DNA from: Lineus longissimus
Lineage: Eukaryota > Nemertea > Pilidiophora > Heteronemertea > Lineidae
DNA length: 64,000 nt
Assembly (NCBI RefSeq): GCF_910592395.1
Contig: NC_088310.1
Location: forward strand, 23,701,491 to 23,765,490
Reading direction: 5' to 3'
In this document: positions 45,138-57,862 of the stretch, one piece after another
Layout of the letters: each line of letters starts with the position of its first letter
How positions within the stretch are numbered: the first letter of the stretch is position 1
Made by a program: the position numbers and the translations under genes
Notes under the pieces: model-generated
What the model saw: the letters and a program-made list of their open reading frames with translations, nothing else
Database searches by the model: none
What the model was told of the DNA's origin: nothing

Positions 45138-45191
45138 CAACTTGCCCAGGCGGGCTAACTCTGTTACATGGGAAATGCATAGCAAACAACC
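45138..45191 (+). CDS. Gene 2 Cys exon
   Basis: A 54-nt phase 1-1 exon encoding TCPGGLTLLHGKCIANN. Acceptor ttttcag at 45137, donor gtacgt at 45192. Confidence 0.7.
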
Positions 45192-48100
45192 GTACGTATA
45201 CTTATCTACCAATATTCGACAACATGTTCATTATTCTATCGGATCAAAGTTAAATTCAGAAAAGTACCATTAGAAAGCTAAGCCAAAACTATAGTGAAAA
45301 CACGTTCACCTGTTCAGCAACGATATGAGCATCCTGTTTCATTGCAATCATATGAAAATTATCAGCTTAATGAAAAAACAACTTTGACTAATTGGGTCAG
45401 AGGTTTTTGACGAGAACATTTGAAACTAGCTGAGCTTTCGATTAATGTATACTTAATTTGCTTCGACCCAAATTGAAATGCATCTCGATGTAGACTATGC
45501 GTAACTCGGCATGTCATCCTTCCATTTTCAGAATACGCCGATATCGTCATAGCGATCGACCAATCTGCGGATCTCGGCAGCGTGAACCTGGCTCTGGTGA
45601 AGTCTTTCGTAGAATTCTTCATCCACGGTTTGGACATCAGCAAAGACAAGATGCGAGTGGGCGTGGTCGGCTTCAGTAACAACGTCTACATCTACGGATA
45701 CCTCGACTCCTTCAATGACAAGAAGGAGATTCCTCTACGGCTGATGTCGATGAAGACTTTGGCCGGCCACGCTGACATGGGGAAGCTGTTCCACTTCGTT
45801 GGGTCATCTATGTTTAAGACTAAAGGCGCTAGGGCTGGTGTGCAGAAGATTCTGATCATTCTAGGAGGCGGGAAGTCTATCAACCCAGCAAACGCCGCCA
45901 AGGAAGCAGCAGCGTTGAGGAATCATGCAAGGATTTTCTACGTTGGTGTTGGGACTCACATTGACCCGCAACAGCTGTGGGGCTTGACCTATCAGGGTTA
46001 CTGGTTCATTGTCAAGCCCTCGGACTTGCTGGGTATAGTAAGCATCATGGTAGAGAAGATGGTCCTAGGTAAGGGGAAATACCGACCAATGAAGTTCTTA
46101 TTGCCGAATCAGGCTCGATCTAGTTGTAAAACACTTGGTGTTCGGCACATTAGTATGATGTCCTTGTTATGGAGCGAGGTTCTCTTGGTTTGCCTAACCC
46201 TACTGGTGTGTAGAAGTATCATCACCTAATAAACAGGTATTTTTATAACATGCTGATGTTACTAATCATGTGTTTTTGTCTCGATCGAAGGCTATCCCTG
46301 GTAGCTATCTCTCTTGGCCCATCGTGTCCGTCACATTTGCGTTGATGAACGTTACTTGCGAGAAGGACAGAGAATAACAAACACTTTCCACTGCCTTCGT
46401 TACAATGAGTTGGATGACAGCTTTCCGAAAAGGACATTTCGATTGAGACTAACGGATATTGCATCTTTGGAAGAGCCGTGGTTGACCCTCCGCAAACAAC
46501 ATTGAGAGTTGGACCATGGTTCACCTTCCCGTTGGAATCGAGGAGCCAAATGCAACATGATTTCACTGACATTTGCCAAAATCAAAATTGCTCAGTGATT
46601 GTAAAGCTTGTTGAGGTTCTTAAAATCGACTGTTTTGCTTTGCAGACCTCCGCTGCCATATTGGTTACCAAATGGTAAAGTCAACCTGCTTCAAGATGTT
46701 TATCCGTGAGTTTATCTTTACTATCAGTATTTAAAACTGTTACCGAGTGAACATACCATGGCTCTTCGAAAGGTGAAAGTACAAAATGAAATCGCTTAAC
46801 ACTTAATAAAGTAGTCAGTTATGTACTGTACATTGTACATGTACATGTATCCAAATCGATGGTCAATAATTTTGTCAAAATGTTTTTTTCGTTGTTGTGT
46901 AGAGCTCGAAGTTGTCACAATATGTGAGCAAGTGGAAGGGTACGTGTATGGAGCAGGGTCAACTATCGACTACATGGATCATTTTAGTCGACTATGGATT
47001 TCTTATTTCATTTTGTTACAAGCATGTTTCCGTGAAGAGAACCATGGATGTTCATTCTGCTTTCTCATATTATATGCGTAATCGAATGGAGGGAGGAAAC
47101 AGTAGCTAGACTCTTCAATTTGAGCCAGACTGACTAGCACCTTGGATCGAAAAAATGACGGTCATGAAATAACCCAACTGGAGTTGTAACGCAGCCTGAT
47201 CTTTAGTTAATATCGATCTGTCAACTGTTAGAAGAATTGAATAAATAGCGCAGCAAATATTAATAATAATAATAATAAGGTAAGTTTAATGTTGTAACAC
47301 TACGTTTTTTTCCATCAGTCGAAAATTTAAAGATATCATTTTTGATATGACATTATTCAGTTTCGATCTCAAAAAGTATTTCTTGCGGTTTCATGATGAT
47401 AGTCACTTCTGGCTGAAGAGTAATTAGTTGTGTTATAAAATAGCAAACCGTTTTTAAAGACGATTCTTGTGCACACACGTCATCCAGTCGTTTCATTATT
47501 AAGTGTTGGTTCTTTGTACAGGAAATCATTGGTGTCCTTCCTTTTCCAGAATTCGTCTGCCCTACTGGAATGGCGCGACATGGTCACACCTGTACATGTA
47601 GGTATCTTTATCTTCACTTTTAAATTCTTCTAAATTGAGACGAAACCACAACCTATAGTATAAATAACCCTTGAATATAGATTCCAGTGTGTTATTGAGA
47701 CAACAAGTTGGAGCTTTGAGATGGTAAAACCCGATTTGTTTTTTCAGTCTATCGGTGTCCTCCTGATTACGTGCACGCTTCTGGAATCTGCCTTCGTAAG
47801 TATCATGTTAATAGAAAGTAACTTGAAAAATAGATTCTCATCCCGTATTTGGTCACCGTTCCGAAAATATTTTATTTTCAGTCTTCTAATTCTTTTTCAG
47901 CAGGTTTCATTCTAGTTCTACAGCACAACACAGAATATGTCGTTTCTTTTTTTATAAAATTACTGAAGTAACCAAAAATTTATTTTGCGATTCATTTTTC
48001 AGCTTCAAACTACCAACGGTTCTGTCCACCTGGTTACCTGTGGTCCAGCATGGGACACTGCAGCGGTGAGGTTATTTTATGATTTTATGATTTATAAAAT

Positions 48101-51100
48101 CATAAAATCAGTTATCTTTGAATTCATCCTCTACCCTTATTTCAAGTGGGAAGTGCCATACATAGTCCCCCGTGACCATTTCATGGGAAAATAACACTTG
48201 GGCTCCAGTCCTCCATGGTGAAGTCCCAGTTTCTTTATGTGTTCGATATATATTATTCATATAATTATAAAGTCTCACAGCAAAGATGTTCTCTCTTGCA
48301 GTGGCACCACACACGATCTGCCCGCTTGGAACTCAGCAAAGCGGATATCGATGCGCAGGTATGTGTCTAATTCTGAATGACAAGTACATGAAGACTTACA
48401 GTCAAATTACATTGGTAATTTCAAATTAAAAGAAAACGAATTTATATCGAGCTTGCTTCATTTCTTTCAAAGAACATTGAGCTAAAAATATGAGCCCTAT
48501 GCCGGTTACCAGTAAGCTATCATTTTGAAGCAACCGCCATTGATAAACGGTGACCATTGATTCCATTTCCTCAACAGCGGTTTTCTTTCGCAAACTCAAA
48601 AAGTCAAAGTAGTTGTAAAACAACATACATGTATAGTAATTTGACTAGCGGCTCGTTCCTTTAATCGTTCTAGATGTCGCCTGTTATCACGGTTTGATGA
48701 AGTATGGACAGGTCTGTGCACCAACACTGTCACCATGTAAGTACATGTATGCATCTAACAATCAGAAAATGACATTTGAATTGGAAAACTTATCGATATT
48801 TACGATTTCTTAACTGCAACATAGATATGATTTTATGTTATCTGGTTATTACTTTTTTGCAGTTCAACCACATCCGTGGATGCACCACCCTGTAGACCCG
48901 TTGGTTCACCAACCGCACCCGGCTCACGTCCTACAACGAATCACTTGCCCACCTAACACAGTTACAGTGGGTTTCAAGTGTAGGGTACCATGTCCAGCAA
49001 ATTCAGTTATCGTGGGAGGTCAGTGCAAGGCGGTTGGACAAGGCATAAAACGTTAGTATCAGTGGTTCGTATCTCTGTGTATCTCTGTGCTAGTATACAA
49101 GTGGCTATCGTTCGGTAGGAAAGTTCACCCAAAGATCTGATTCAGCGAATTCTCAGGTAACTACATGTATATACAGCATGACATGAAAGTGAGTGTTTCA
49201 AATCATTAAGCAATCCATCGCTAAATGCATACGATTGCATACATTGAACACAGGCCTACATTATATTAGTTTGCACTGACCAAGGTGCATTACGCTGATA
49301 CGTAAGCATTTCAAATAAACTGTAGGTGCCCCTAGAGACGTTCCTTTCTCTCAAACACTACAGCACATCTAGATTATAACACACTGTATTGAAATGACTT
49401 TCAGCGATTGCACCTGGGGTCTGTCCAGCAGGATACATTCTCCAGAATTCATTGTGCTCACAGACGAAGGTGGTCTTAAATTCCACTTTAGGTAAGGTAA
49501 AAATTTAATATACCGGGTTGTTTCATACATTTATGTTTCTCGCAAAGTGATAATGGTTCACAAGGCAAAGGTAATTTTGTAGCATCAACGATAGTATAGT
49601 GATATCAACATAAATGTATTAACTGTGAAAAGTCTTAACTCATTACGAATTCAAAAGCGTTTGAAAATCCTTGTCGTTCGTGTTATATCATCATGAAGAC
49701 ACTTCAAAAAAAATTAAGAAGTGAACAACATGACAAAATTGCTATCTGACAATTATCTATTTCAGTGTCACCAACTCACGCTTGGTCGTTGTACAAACAT
49801 CGTCCAAAAGTTGTAATGGCAGCTCCTCCCCCGAAGCAAGTGCCACCGCCGCCACTGACTGAGGCTGAGAGGGAGCAAATGAAGATTTTGAGGAGATCAA
49901 AGGGCCACAATTCCGGAGCTGCGAGTGACCAACAGCAAGCATCAACTCCAACGAAAAACCCACACGAAACGGTGGCAATGCCAACGAAACAAGCTCAACC
50001 AAAAAGGAGTAAACACGCATTTCCATTGCTTTCAAATGACGTTCCAAGAAAGCCTGCAAACCAGGACCCCGATGCCTTGCAAAAGATATTGGCTGAGATA
50101 GTCTCTGATGAGTTTCGACTACCCCAGGATCAATCAAAGGGTGAATCCACTGGAACAGCCAAACCTCCTGGTTATGTAAAATTGTCAAGCCCCAAAGAGC
50201 CCACTTTGCAGTCGCCACTTCAGATACCAGCTGCCAAGGCCTTCACGACAGGGAAGGTCACTTCGGCACTAAAGAGGGGCGTGACTGTTCCAGCAGAACC
50301 ATACAAGGCTGGTAAGGGTCCTCCTGGATTCAATGTTAGAGCGGCGATGGACAAGAAGAAAATTGCAAAGAAACGTATTGGTGATCATGAGGATATATTC
50401 CATGTGCGACCACCTAAGCCATCCAGATTCTCACCCTTGGGTATAGGGGAACCAAAAGATCAAATTGCACCTGTCGACCGGCAAAAGTCACAACAGCTCC
50501 ATTCTCATATTCATACTGTACGAAATCGGACTTTCAAAGGTCAGTCTCACGTCAAGGTGTTGGACTTCGTCAACCAGAGAGTCGGGGCCAAACCAAAGTT
50601 AGTTGGTCAAGCCAGTCAAAAGATTCAACGAAAACCCCCCACAAATTTGACGCCGGCCAAGAGGCAATCCTCGAATGTTGCAGCACAAAGACCTCAGTCA
50701 CCAATAGCGAGAGTACCTGGACCAGCGTCACCACTTCAGAATGTTCCACAAAAACCGCCAATTAAACCAGTTTCGGGTGAAACAATTCGGCCGCTACGGC
50801 CAACCTTTTTGACCGCAACTCCCAAGGTCTTGAATGTGGTAGCTCCGAAAAAGATTGCTTCGACACCAAGAGAGATCAGGTATTCAAACTTTGTGGCTCC
50901 AATTGGCAAGCAGAAACCTTCGCTGAAAATACCAAAGCCTTCGGGTGCAGTTGTTGGGCAGACACCTGCAAATTCGCCGCTGAAGAAGCCAGTGCAATTT
51001 GGAGCTCCTCGGAGCAAGATCAATCCACCAAGGAGAGTCATGCCACCTAAGTCACCCATGCTCAATAATGACCCTGTTGCTTCGTCGATACCGAACATCC

Positions 51101-54100
51101 CACAGGTACCAGGGAAGGAGGTGCCAGACAAGAATGCACCACATCAAGCAAAACAGGCTCCTTCATTGGCAGGGGTAGTGAACGCAGCTGCACCTCAGAC
51201 ACCCAAAGCTGTTTCTCACCTGACAAATGTGAATGTACAAGGTCCACAGACGAGTCAAAAAATGGCAAAAACTGGAACTAACGCCCCTGATATAGAACCT
51301 ATTGTAACACCTCGGGGTTTCAAAATAACGAAAGCGCTGAAGACGGTTAAAGGGTTGAATTCAGAAAGCAAGGAAACTGAGTCTGCGTCCGCCAGTCTAC
51401 CGATATACATGAACAAATATCAGAAGATGCAGCCGGCTGTTAAGGCGGCAGGGGCGGCAGCACAAAATACAGTCCCTCAGAAAGGCTCTCTGACCAAAAA
51501 CTTGAACACCAAACTGCCGCAAGTTCCGTTTGTGGCACACCAAAAAACTAATCTCGCACAAAAACTCCCCATGAAGAAGCCGCCTCTAGCCAAGGTTGTT
51601 CCGCAGCTTCAACGAAAGGCTGTCCCATTCCATGCTAAACCAGTAACCAATACACCGAAAAGAGCTGCAACAGCGAATGCCAAATCTGCAAAGCACCAAC
51701 CTGAACGGCAAAGTCATTTAAAGAATGTCGTACACAAGCAAAAAACACCAGATCTGTTCAAGCCACCTATACACGCTGGCGGTGGAGTTGTCGGGAAAGC
51801 ACATACAAGCAAGGCACTGCTTATGCAAAGGTCAGTGCAACCTATATTTGAACAGCATAATCCACCTCTGCCACAGGAGCTATCCGCAGTGCCTAACCAA
51901 CCAGGTTCTCAAGCCAAGATAAAGAAGGCAATGGGCCCTATACAGCATGATCCTAACCATAAGGAATTAGCTGGGGCACGCATTTCACCACCGAGCCTGC
52001 CGCCCGCTAATGCAGTCGGGCCAGTCACAAATGCTGACACTGGGATAAAGCCACTGCGTAGACTCCCGCCTCCAAAGCGTGTGGGCAGTGCTGAACTGCC
52101 ATTCAACGTTCACAGCCAAGCACCGATAGGTTCGAAACATATTTCAAAGCCTTTTGGTCAAGATGCAGCCATTTTTAAACCACTTTCTAAGATACGCCAT
52201 CCGAAGCCAATCCCAAATACAGTGGGGCCGAAACGAGTTCCTCCGAACTCGCCTACAAAGCTAATTCCAAAACAACTTTCAGTCAATGACCATCGAAACC
52301 CGCTTCCGAAGACAGCCGTTCCGATACCACATTCAAAGTTGTCCGCTCCAAAACCGGGCTTACAGTCCGCTGATCCGAAAAGAATAACAAAGTCAGCTGT
52401 TCCGAAACAAGCTCCAAGAGCTGCTGTCCCAAATCTAGTAGCTCCAAAGCCAACTTTAAAGAGACCTGTTCCAAAACCAATTCAAAATGGAGTTATCCCG
52501 ACGGCAGTGGTAAAGTCAGCTGTTCCAAAACCGATTACAAAGGCAGGTGTTCCGAAACCAGTACTGCAAGCATCAGTTCAAACACCACTTACGAAACCAG
52601 CTCAAGAGACAACCGTTCAGAATCCGATGCATAAGACTGGTGTACCAAAGCCAGTCTTAAAGACTGCTCTTCCGAATCCGAATACACGGACAGCTTTTGT
52701 CAAACCGGTTCAACAGTCAGCTGTTCAAAAACCAAACTCGAAAACATCTGTTCAGAAGCCAGGTTTAAGGAAAGTGGGTCCACGCCAATTTTCAAAAAGA
52801 ACTGTTCGGTTACCTGTGTCAAAAACAGTTGTTCGCCAACCGATTTCTGTGGCAGGTCACCTGAAATCTGATTCAAAGAGCCCTCATAAAAAACCGCCAA
52901 ATGCAGCTCTGCGTAAAGCAGTTTCAATGACAGGAATTCCAAGAAAAGCTGAAAATCCAGTTTTAAAAGAGGAACTTCAAAGAATACCAAACAGAGACGG
53001 AATGCCTCCAATTGATGTGAAGGGAATGCCTTTGCCAAAGCAGCACAAGACGCTCTCAATTACTGACCATGGGCCTCCTGGCCAGGTTAATCAACAAATA
53101 CCATCATCTGTGGCTCTAAAATCTAGAGGATTAGTTCATGGTAAAAACATGAAAAAGAAAAAAAACCTGGCGAAACGAAAGTTGCCCCAGTGGATTGCAG
53201 ACAGGGTACATGCATCCAAAAAGAAAGCCAACGAACAACCAGAAGGTTTCAAGAGGAAGGCTGTAGAGAAGAAGCAAGTGCTAGGAGACCTGAACAATGA
53301 GCCAGCGAAGAAGCTTTCAATGAAAGAAGTCCAAAGCAAAGCAATCGGATCTAAAACTCCAAAGACAGGAGCCCAGAGCAATGGACCAACATTGAAAACA
53401 CCAATGTTAGAAGCCCGGAACAAAATTCGTGGCCAGGTGACGAAACCCCCGATGCTTGGAGCTCTAGCCAAAGCACTGGCCAAGGTAAAAGCCGATTCGC
53501 AGAAAATGAACCCGTTACGCGAGAAATTGGCGAAAGATGCTGAACGCCAAACACCAAATTTGGCAACAAAAGTGCACAAGTTATCAAAGTCTTTTAAGGA
53601 GTCTACGAAACCTCAACGTGGTAATAATACTGTGGAATCTACGCCAAAATGGTTAAAGAAGATCCATGGCTTGGCAGCGTCTTTGCGAAACTCGGACATA
53701 GCTCAAGTCCCTGGTAAAGGGGACTATGGAAAACGTCAACATCATAAAAAACACGAACGGAATTTGAATGTTTGGGATTCTCCGCCTTGGGAGCCGGATG
53801 GACATAAGGCAGAGGAGCTTAAGTCCAAAAAGGAGAAGGGGAAAAAGAAACCAGTACATGAGAAGAGAGCTAAAAAGGGAAAGGGTGCGAACATTGATCA
53901 GCTGACTTTATCAGAGAGAACAAAAACAAGATTAAAAAAGACTAGTGCAAATGAGAGTCTTCCTGCTGGTAACGACTTGCTTTTGGATTCACACAAACCA
54001 AACACGGTCCCGGAAAACGGGGCAGTTCACAAACCAAACACGGTTCTGGGAAACGGATCAGCTCACAAACTAAACACGGTCGTCTCGGGAAACGGATCAG

Positions 54101-54762
54101 CTCACAAACCAAATACGGTCCCGGGAAACGAGTCGCCTCACAAACTAAACACGGTCCCGGGAAACGGATCAGCTCTCAAACGAAACACAATTCTGGGAAA
54201 CGGGTCGGCTTACAAACCGAACATGGTCCTTGGAAAGGGGCCAGTACACAAACTACTTACGATCCCGGGAAACGGGGTACCTCCAGGCACGCGCAGTCAG
54301 ATGACAAAGGTAAAACAGCCTGTAAAGGGAACCAAAACGTCAACAAAACCATCACCTTTGAAACAATCTATTTCGGAATTCTCACAGTTGTCTCCTACGA
54401 AGTCGAAGCTAGCTTCTGGAGGTTCGAACCTTGGGGTACCTATCTCCAAGTCTCAAAAGAAGAATACACGTACCCTCAAGTCGAAATCACAATCGTTGAT
54501 GCCGGCACCTAAGCCGAGGACTTCACTGGAGCAACTTGTAAAATACCAAGAACCTTTATTGACGAAGTTTGGAAAACAAAGCCAGGCTATGCCACAGAAA
54601 AGTGGTAAGAAACAAGCAGTGCCTGTGCCGCCGGCAAGCGGCAAGACAGGACCTAAGACTGGCAAACCAAGGGGTCCACCTCCGTGGTTCCCCACCACCC
54701 CAGCCGTGCCTGGACGTAAACCGGGGAAGAAAGGCGCAGTGAATCTCACTGGCAATGGATGA
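45138..54762 (+). CDS. Gene 2: VWA / Cys-module / Pro-Lys-rich repeat protein (partial model, 5' end unresolved)
   Basis: Ten phase-compatible exons: Cys exon 45138-45191, VWA 45532-46068, seven small Cys or His exons (47550-49491) and a 5-kb terminal exon ending in TGA at 54760-54762. All introns are phase 1, as in gene 1. The model totals about 2,070 residues. It is either a tandem paralogue whose first exon was missed, or the 3' part of a longer gene 1 transcript that skips the exon at 43876. A secreted matrix or adhesive role is inferred by analogy only. Confidence 0.68.
45532..46068 (+). CDS. Gene 2 VWA domain (VWA11)
   Basis: A 537-nt phase 1-1 exon. Motifs are ADIVIAIDQSADLG, MRVGVVGFSNNVYIYG, GHADMGKLFHFV, ILIILGGGKSIN and IFYVGVGTHIDP. 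The fold is clear, but D-x-S-x-D and GGG replace canonical MIDAS residues. The donor gtaagg is at 46069; reading through it gives an alternative C-terminus (see 46069-46233). Confidence 0.88.
46069..46233 (+). other. Possible intron-retention C-terminus with hydrophobic tail and AATAAA
   Basis: Reading on from VWA11 without splicing gives 53 residues ending MMSLLWSEVLLVCLTLLVCR and SIIT, then TAA at 46227. The AATAAA hexamer (46228-46233) overlaps the stop codon. The hydrophobic tail could be a membrane anchor or GPI-attachment signal. No splice evidence distinguishes this from chance. Confidence 0.35.
47550..48736 (+). CDS. Gene 2 Cys-module exons (47550-47597, 47748-47795, 48003-48065, 48302-48358, 48674-48736)
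   Basis: Five phase 1-1 exons of 48, 48, 63, 57 and 63 nt: EFVCPTGMARHGHTCT; YRCPPDYVHASGICL; FCPPGYLWSSMGHCS; TICPLGTQQSGYRCA; VACYHGLMKYGQVCAPTLS. All have strong acceptors and mostly gtaag-type donors. They follow the CP-x-G-[Y/x]...C pattern also seen before and after the kringle of gene 1. Confidence 0.78.
48863..49491 (+). CDS. Gene 2 His/Pro-rich and Cys exons (48863-49051, 49405-49491)
   Basis: The 189-nt exon begins FQPHPWMHHPVDPLVHQPHP, a His/Pro-rich segment with one His-His, then a Cys module (ITCPPNTVTVGFKC, VPCPANSVIVGGQC). The 87-nt exon encodes PGVCPAGYILQNSLCSQTK and a short tail. Both are phase 1-1. Confidence 0.76.
49766..54762 (+). CDS. Gene 2 terminal 5-kb Pro/Lys/Ala-rich exon
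   Basis: After acceptor atttcag at 49765 the exon begins VSPTHAWSLYKHRPKVVM and runs open for about 1,665 residues to TGA. It is rich in Pro, Lys, Ala, Val, Gln and Asn and basic overall, and almost free of Cys. A degenerate roughly ten-residue repeat (SAVPKPITKAGVPKPVLQ style) spans about 52200-52870. A 12-13-residue repeat (HKPNTVPGNGSA, eight or so copies) spans about 53990-54290. No globular domain is recognised. It parallels the giant Lys-rich exon of gene 1 but is unrelated in sequence and lies at the C-terminus. Confidence 0.85.
53990..54290 (+). repeat. Coding tandem repeat HKPNTVPGNGSA (about eight copies)
   Basis: The repeat aacacggtcccgggaaacgg, 36 bp (one 39 bp), occurs about eight times with substitutions giving HKLNTV, LKRNTI, YKPNMV variants. 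Confidence 0.85.
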
Positions 54763-55630
54763 CTAGAAGAGGTGAGTGAAGCGGTACATCCACCCTTGCG
54801 ATTTTCAAAAAGCGACGAGCCTGGGCGACGGTCTTGCAATGGAGTGAGGTCTGTGTGGGTCTTACTCACCACAAGTTGACACGGGGCTCCACTTGTGTCT
54901 GAAAAACAAAATGGTTATCAGCAGAGCCGCCTCTAACAAAAGTTCGGTTTACACCAGCAGCTACAAAACTATCACGATCGCATCCCCACCGTAATGTCCA
55001 CCGTACGCAAAAGTCACAATTGTAGTCACTGGCTATGAACATTGCGGTATCTGTTAGTTCTTTTTGAAGAATTCGATACTGAGCTAAATGGTGGACCTAT
55101 ATGGATTTAGGCGTCACATAGTGAACCAAGGTTTTATGAGGGGTGAAACTGAGGGAAAGGAAGGGAACGTGTATGGAGAAGGCAGAAATAAAATCAAATA
55201 CTGTCGTCGTCTTTATAGTAGTGTGGATTCTTCGTCCAGACATTGGACACTAATAACATATCTTATGACCAATATGGCTAAAGTATATATGTTAGTAGAC
55301 TAGTTGTGACGTGGGCTGATGCTAGACCCGTCCGATGTAAAAACAGAAGAGTTAGTCTGTTGGCCGTGATGCTGAAAACCAACCTATTTTCGTGTAGACA
55401 TTGTGAATAGTATGACTGTCGTCTGTTCATTTTTTACTTCCCTCTAAATTATGCCATTCTCAATTTCAGGTCCGCTTGCCTCCGAACACGTACCGACCGT
55501 ACATATCCAGTTCAGAAGCCGTCGTAGTGAAACCTAGTTCCTCTGTGCACTTATGTGGCGGGATTCTAACTTTCATGATATTATATGGGAAAACTATTTA
55601 ATTGGAATAAAGGGTTATTGTGATTAAAAA
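54763..55630 (+). terminator. Gene 2 3' UTR with probable intron and polyadenylation signal
   Basis: A consensus donor gaagag|gtgagt follows the stop at 54771/54772 and an acceptor caatttcag ends at 55469, suggesting a 3' UTR intron of about 0.7 kb. The final exon holds AATAAA at 55606-55611. Confidence 0.55.
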
Positions 55631-56779
55631 GCTTGTCTTATTCAAAAATAACTTTGGTGTGGGTTCGCAATTTTACCAGCACGTTGTCCAAACCCGCCCG
55701 TCCAGTTTACTATACGGTACAATGCAGTTAAGCCTAGCAGGCCTTCGGTCAAAGTATCACTGGCCATTTTGACAAAATGACGTACAGTAATATCTCGTCG
55801 TGCTCTTCATTCGTAGTGCTATACATCCGTGATGCCGGCTAATCAACATTACACATTCGACTATGCACAACCTATTCGCCTCCATGCGCCTCCTCATGTA
55901 GCAACAGACTTACTGCTGAGCACTAATAACGATTTCCGCAAGTGTTGTGATGTGGTTTTGGACATGTCTAGGAAATTCCACCAACCTGCTTGGCAGGACA
56001 CTCACGCCCAAATCCCCAACGATATACTTCATAGGGAAACTGAAGACAATTTGGTGAAGAGCCATCCAATCTAGACGCCTCCTGGTCAAGCTTCGAAAAC
56101 CAGAAGAAACGTCTGAAGGAATTCCTGAAGGCGCATGAGCCTAACCGGGAGCCCTACCCTCTCCATCTCTCCTCTTCTTGTGACTCATTCAGATCCATGG
56201 AGGTCCTTGTGCTGCGGTTTCCGTGGTGTGCCGGGGCTCGCTCACCGGCATCAGGCTACGGTTCCTGCCCGGGTTCCTAATGGCGTGGCTTTGGCTTGTG
56301 TTGTCTGGGCACCTGACGTCACTCTCGCTGTCCCAATAGATCGAGGCCGACGGACCACCGGGATTATTCCTGCTTAGTTCCATTAAGCCCCCACGAGTGG
56401 CGCTGCATCATATCGTCTCCTCTCCCACTTCATACGCGACAAATTTCTCTTCTCTCATCCTTGATTTTGAGATTTCCTTTTTGTTTCTTGATTTATAGGA
56501 TCTCTGCTAAACGCATAGCCAGTGATGCACGTTTGACGGCAAGAACGCTCTGTATGGACGTTTTTTTCAAGTGCAGTTTTGACAACAAAACAGTAACAAC
56601 ATACAATGTATAGGCCTCGTAGGCTACAGTCCCCGGTACCGGTACAGTACATGCTGTCATCATCAACACTGGCTTAGCTGAACCAACTGTTCACCAGGTT
56701 CATTGCATGTCTACAGAGCTATTTAATGTGTGTACATCGTACATCATACAAGCTTTTTTGCTCTGTAGGCATGCCGTGA

Positions 56780-57862
56780 AGCCGAATCGGTAGATGTCGT
56801 CCTGGGTATACCTAAACATTACCCAGGACCAACCTGGGTATCCTAAAAGTTACCCAGGATCCTAAAAGTTACCCAGGATCGTCCTGGGTAATGTTTAGGA
56901 CACTAGGCCTAAACATTACCCAGTTTGAAATTCGCGCATTTTTTCAACCTTCTTCACCTGCAGGCGAGGTTCTTGAAAACGGTACTTTAGCTTTTTGCAG
57001 TGCACGAATTTATTATATTCATCGATTCATTACACACGCTAACGCCTCCACATTTCCGAATACAGAATCGGTAGGCTCCAGGGCAGTACAGGAACCAGGT
57101 CCTGTTCCAGTACTCAGTCAATGTCATCTTTTTTTAGCAGCCCTGCTTCGTTTAATACATAGCTGTCTGTGAAACGGTTTTTCTTTTGAAAAATGTCTTT
57201 TCCGTTTCGAACCCAATGGCGGCAGGCGGGTGTCCGAAATGCGTCTCGTTGAGGGGTCGAGTAATACAGTAACATACTTTTAGATTGTACGCCTTTCAAA
57301 AGTTCAACACCTGGCAAAGTCTTTGCGAGAAGTTCTTCTAGGCCACCTACATCACACTGCTTTCGCATATCAAGCAGGTCAGGGTGGCGTCATCATCATC
57401 ATCATCATCATCATCACCATCATCATATTGCCGTATTAAATCCATTTCATTCCGTGTGTGAGAAATAAATACGATATCAACAGATCAATGTCAAGAATGT
57501 CACAGAGCACATGATTTCGTGTCTTGCTGCACTGAAAACATACCACTTTCAACCTCGCCCGCAGGTTTAAAAAAATGCGCGAATTTCAAACTAGGTAATG
57601 TTTAGTGTCCTACACATTTCCTATGTTTAGTGTCCTAAACATTACCCAGGACGATCCTGGGTAACTTTTACGATTAGGACTTTTAGGATCCTGGGTAAAT
57701 TTCAACCTCGCCCGCAGGTTGAAAAAATGCGCGAATTTCAAACTAGGTAATGGTTAGTGTCCTAAACATTACCCAGGACGATCCTGGGTAACTTTTAGGA
57801 TTACCCACGATGGTCCTGGGTAATGTTTAGGTATAACCAGGACGACATCTACCGATTCGGCT
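56780..57862. mobile_element. 1.08-kb foldback element with terminal inverted repeats
   Basis: It starts agccgaatcggtagatgtcg and ends with the reverse complement of this. The inverted repeats continue inward through cctgggta-acctaaacattacccagga blocks, which are themselves repeated several times. The block aaaatgcgcgaatttcaaac also appears in both orientations. No transposase frame is present. It is a non-autonomous foldback or MITE-like element; target-site duplications are not obvious. Confidence 0.85.
57391..57426. repeat. (CAT)n microsatellite
   Basis: About twelve catcat units with one cac interruption, inside the foldback element. Confidence 0.95.

Noticed and set aside
46890-47050. 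Possible exon LEVVTICEQVEG after gttgtgtag
   Set aside because: No phase-1 donor follows; gtacgt after it would be phase 2. The direct join 46068 to 47550 preserves the frame.
55829-56074. 81-residue open frame between gene 2 and TKFC
   Set aside because: No domain, no splice support and no neighbouring coding signals; most likely chance.
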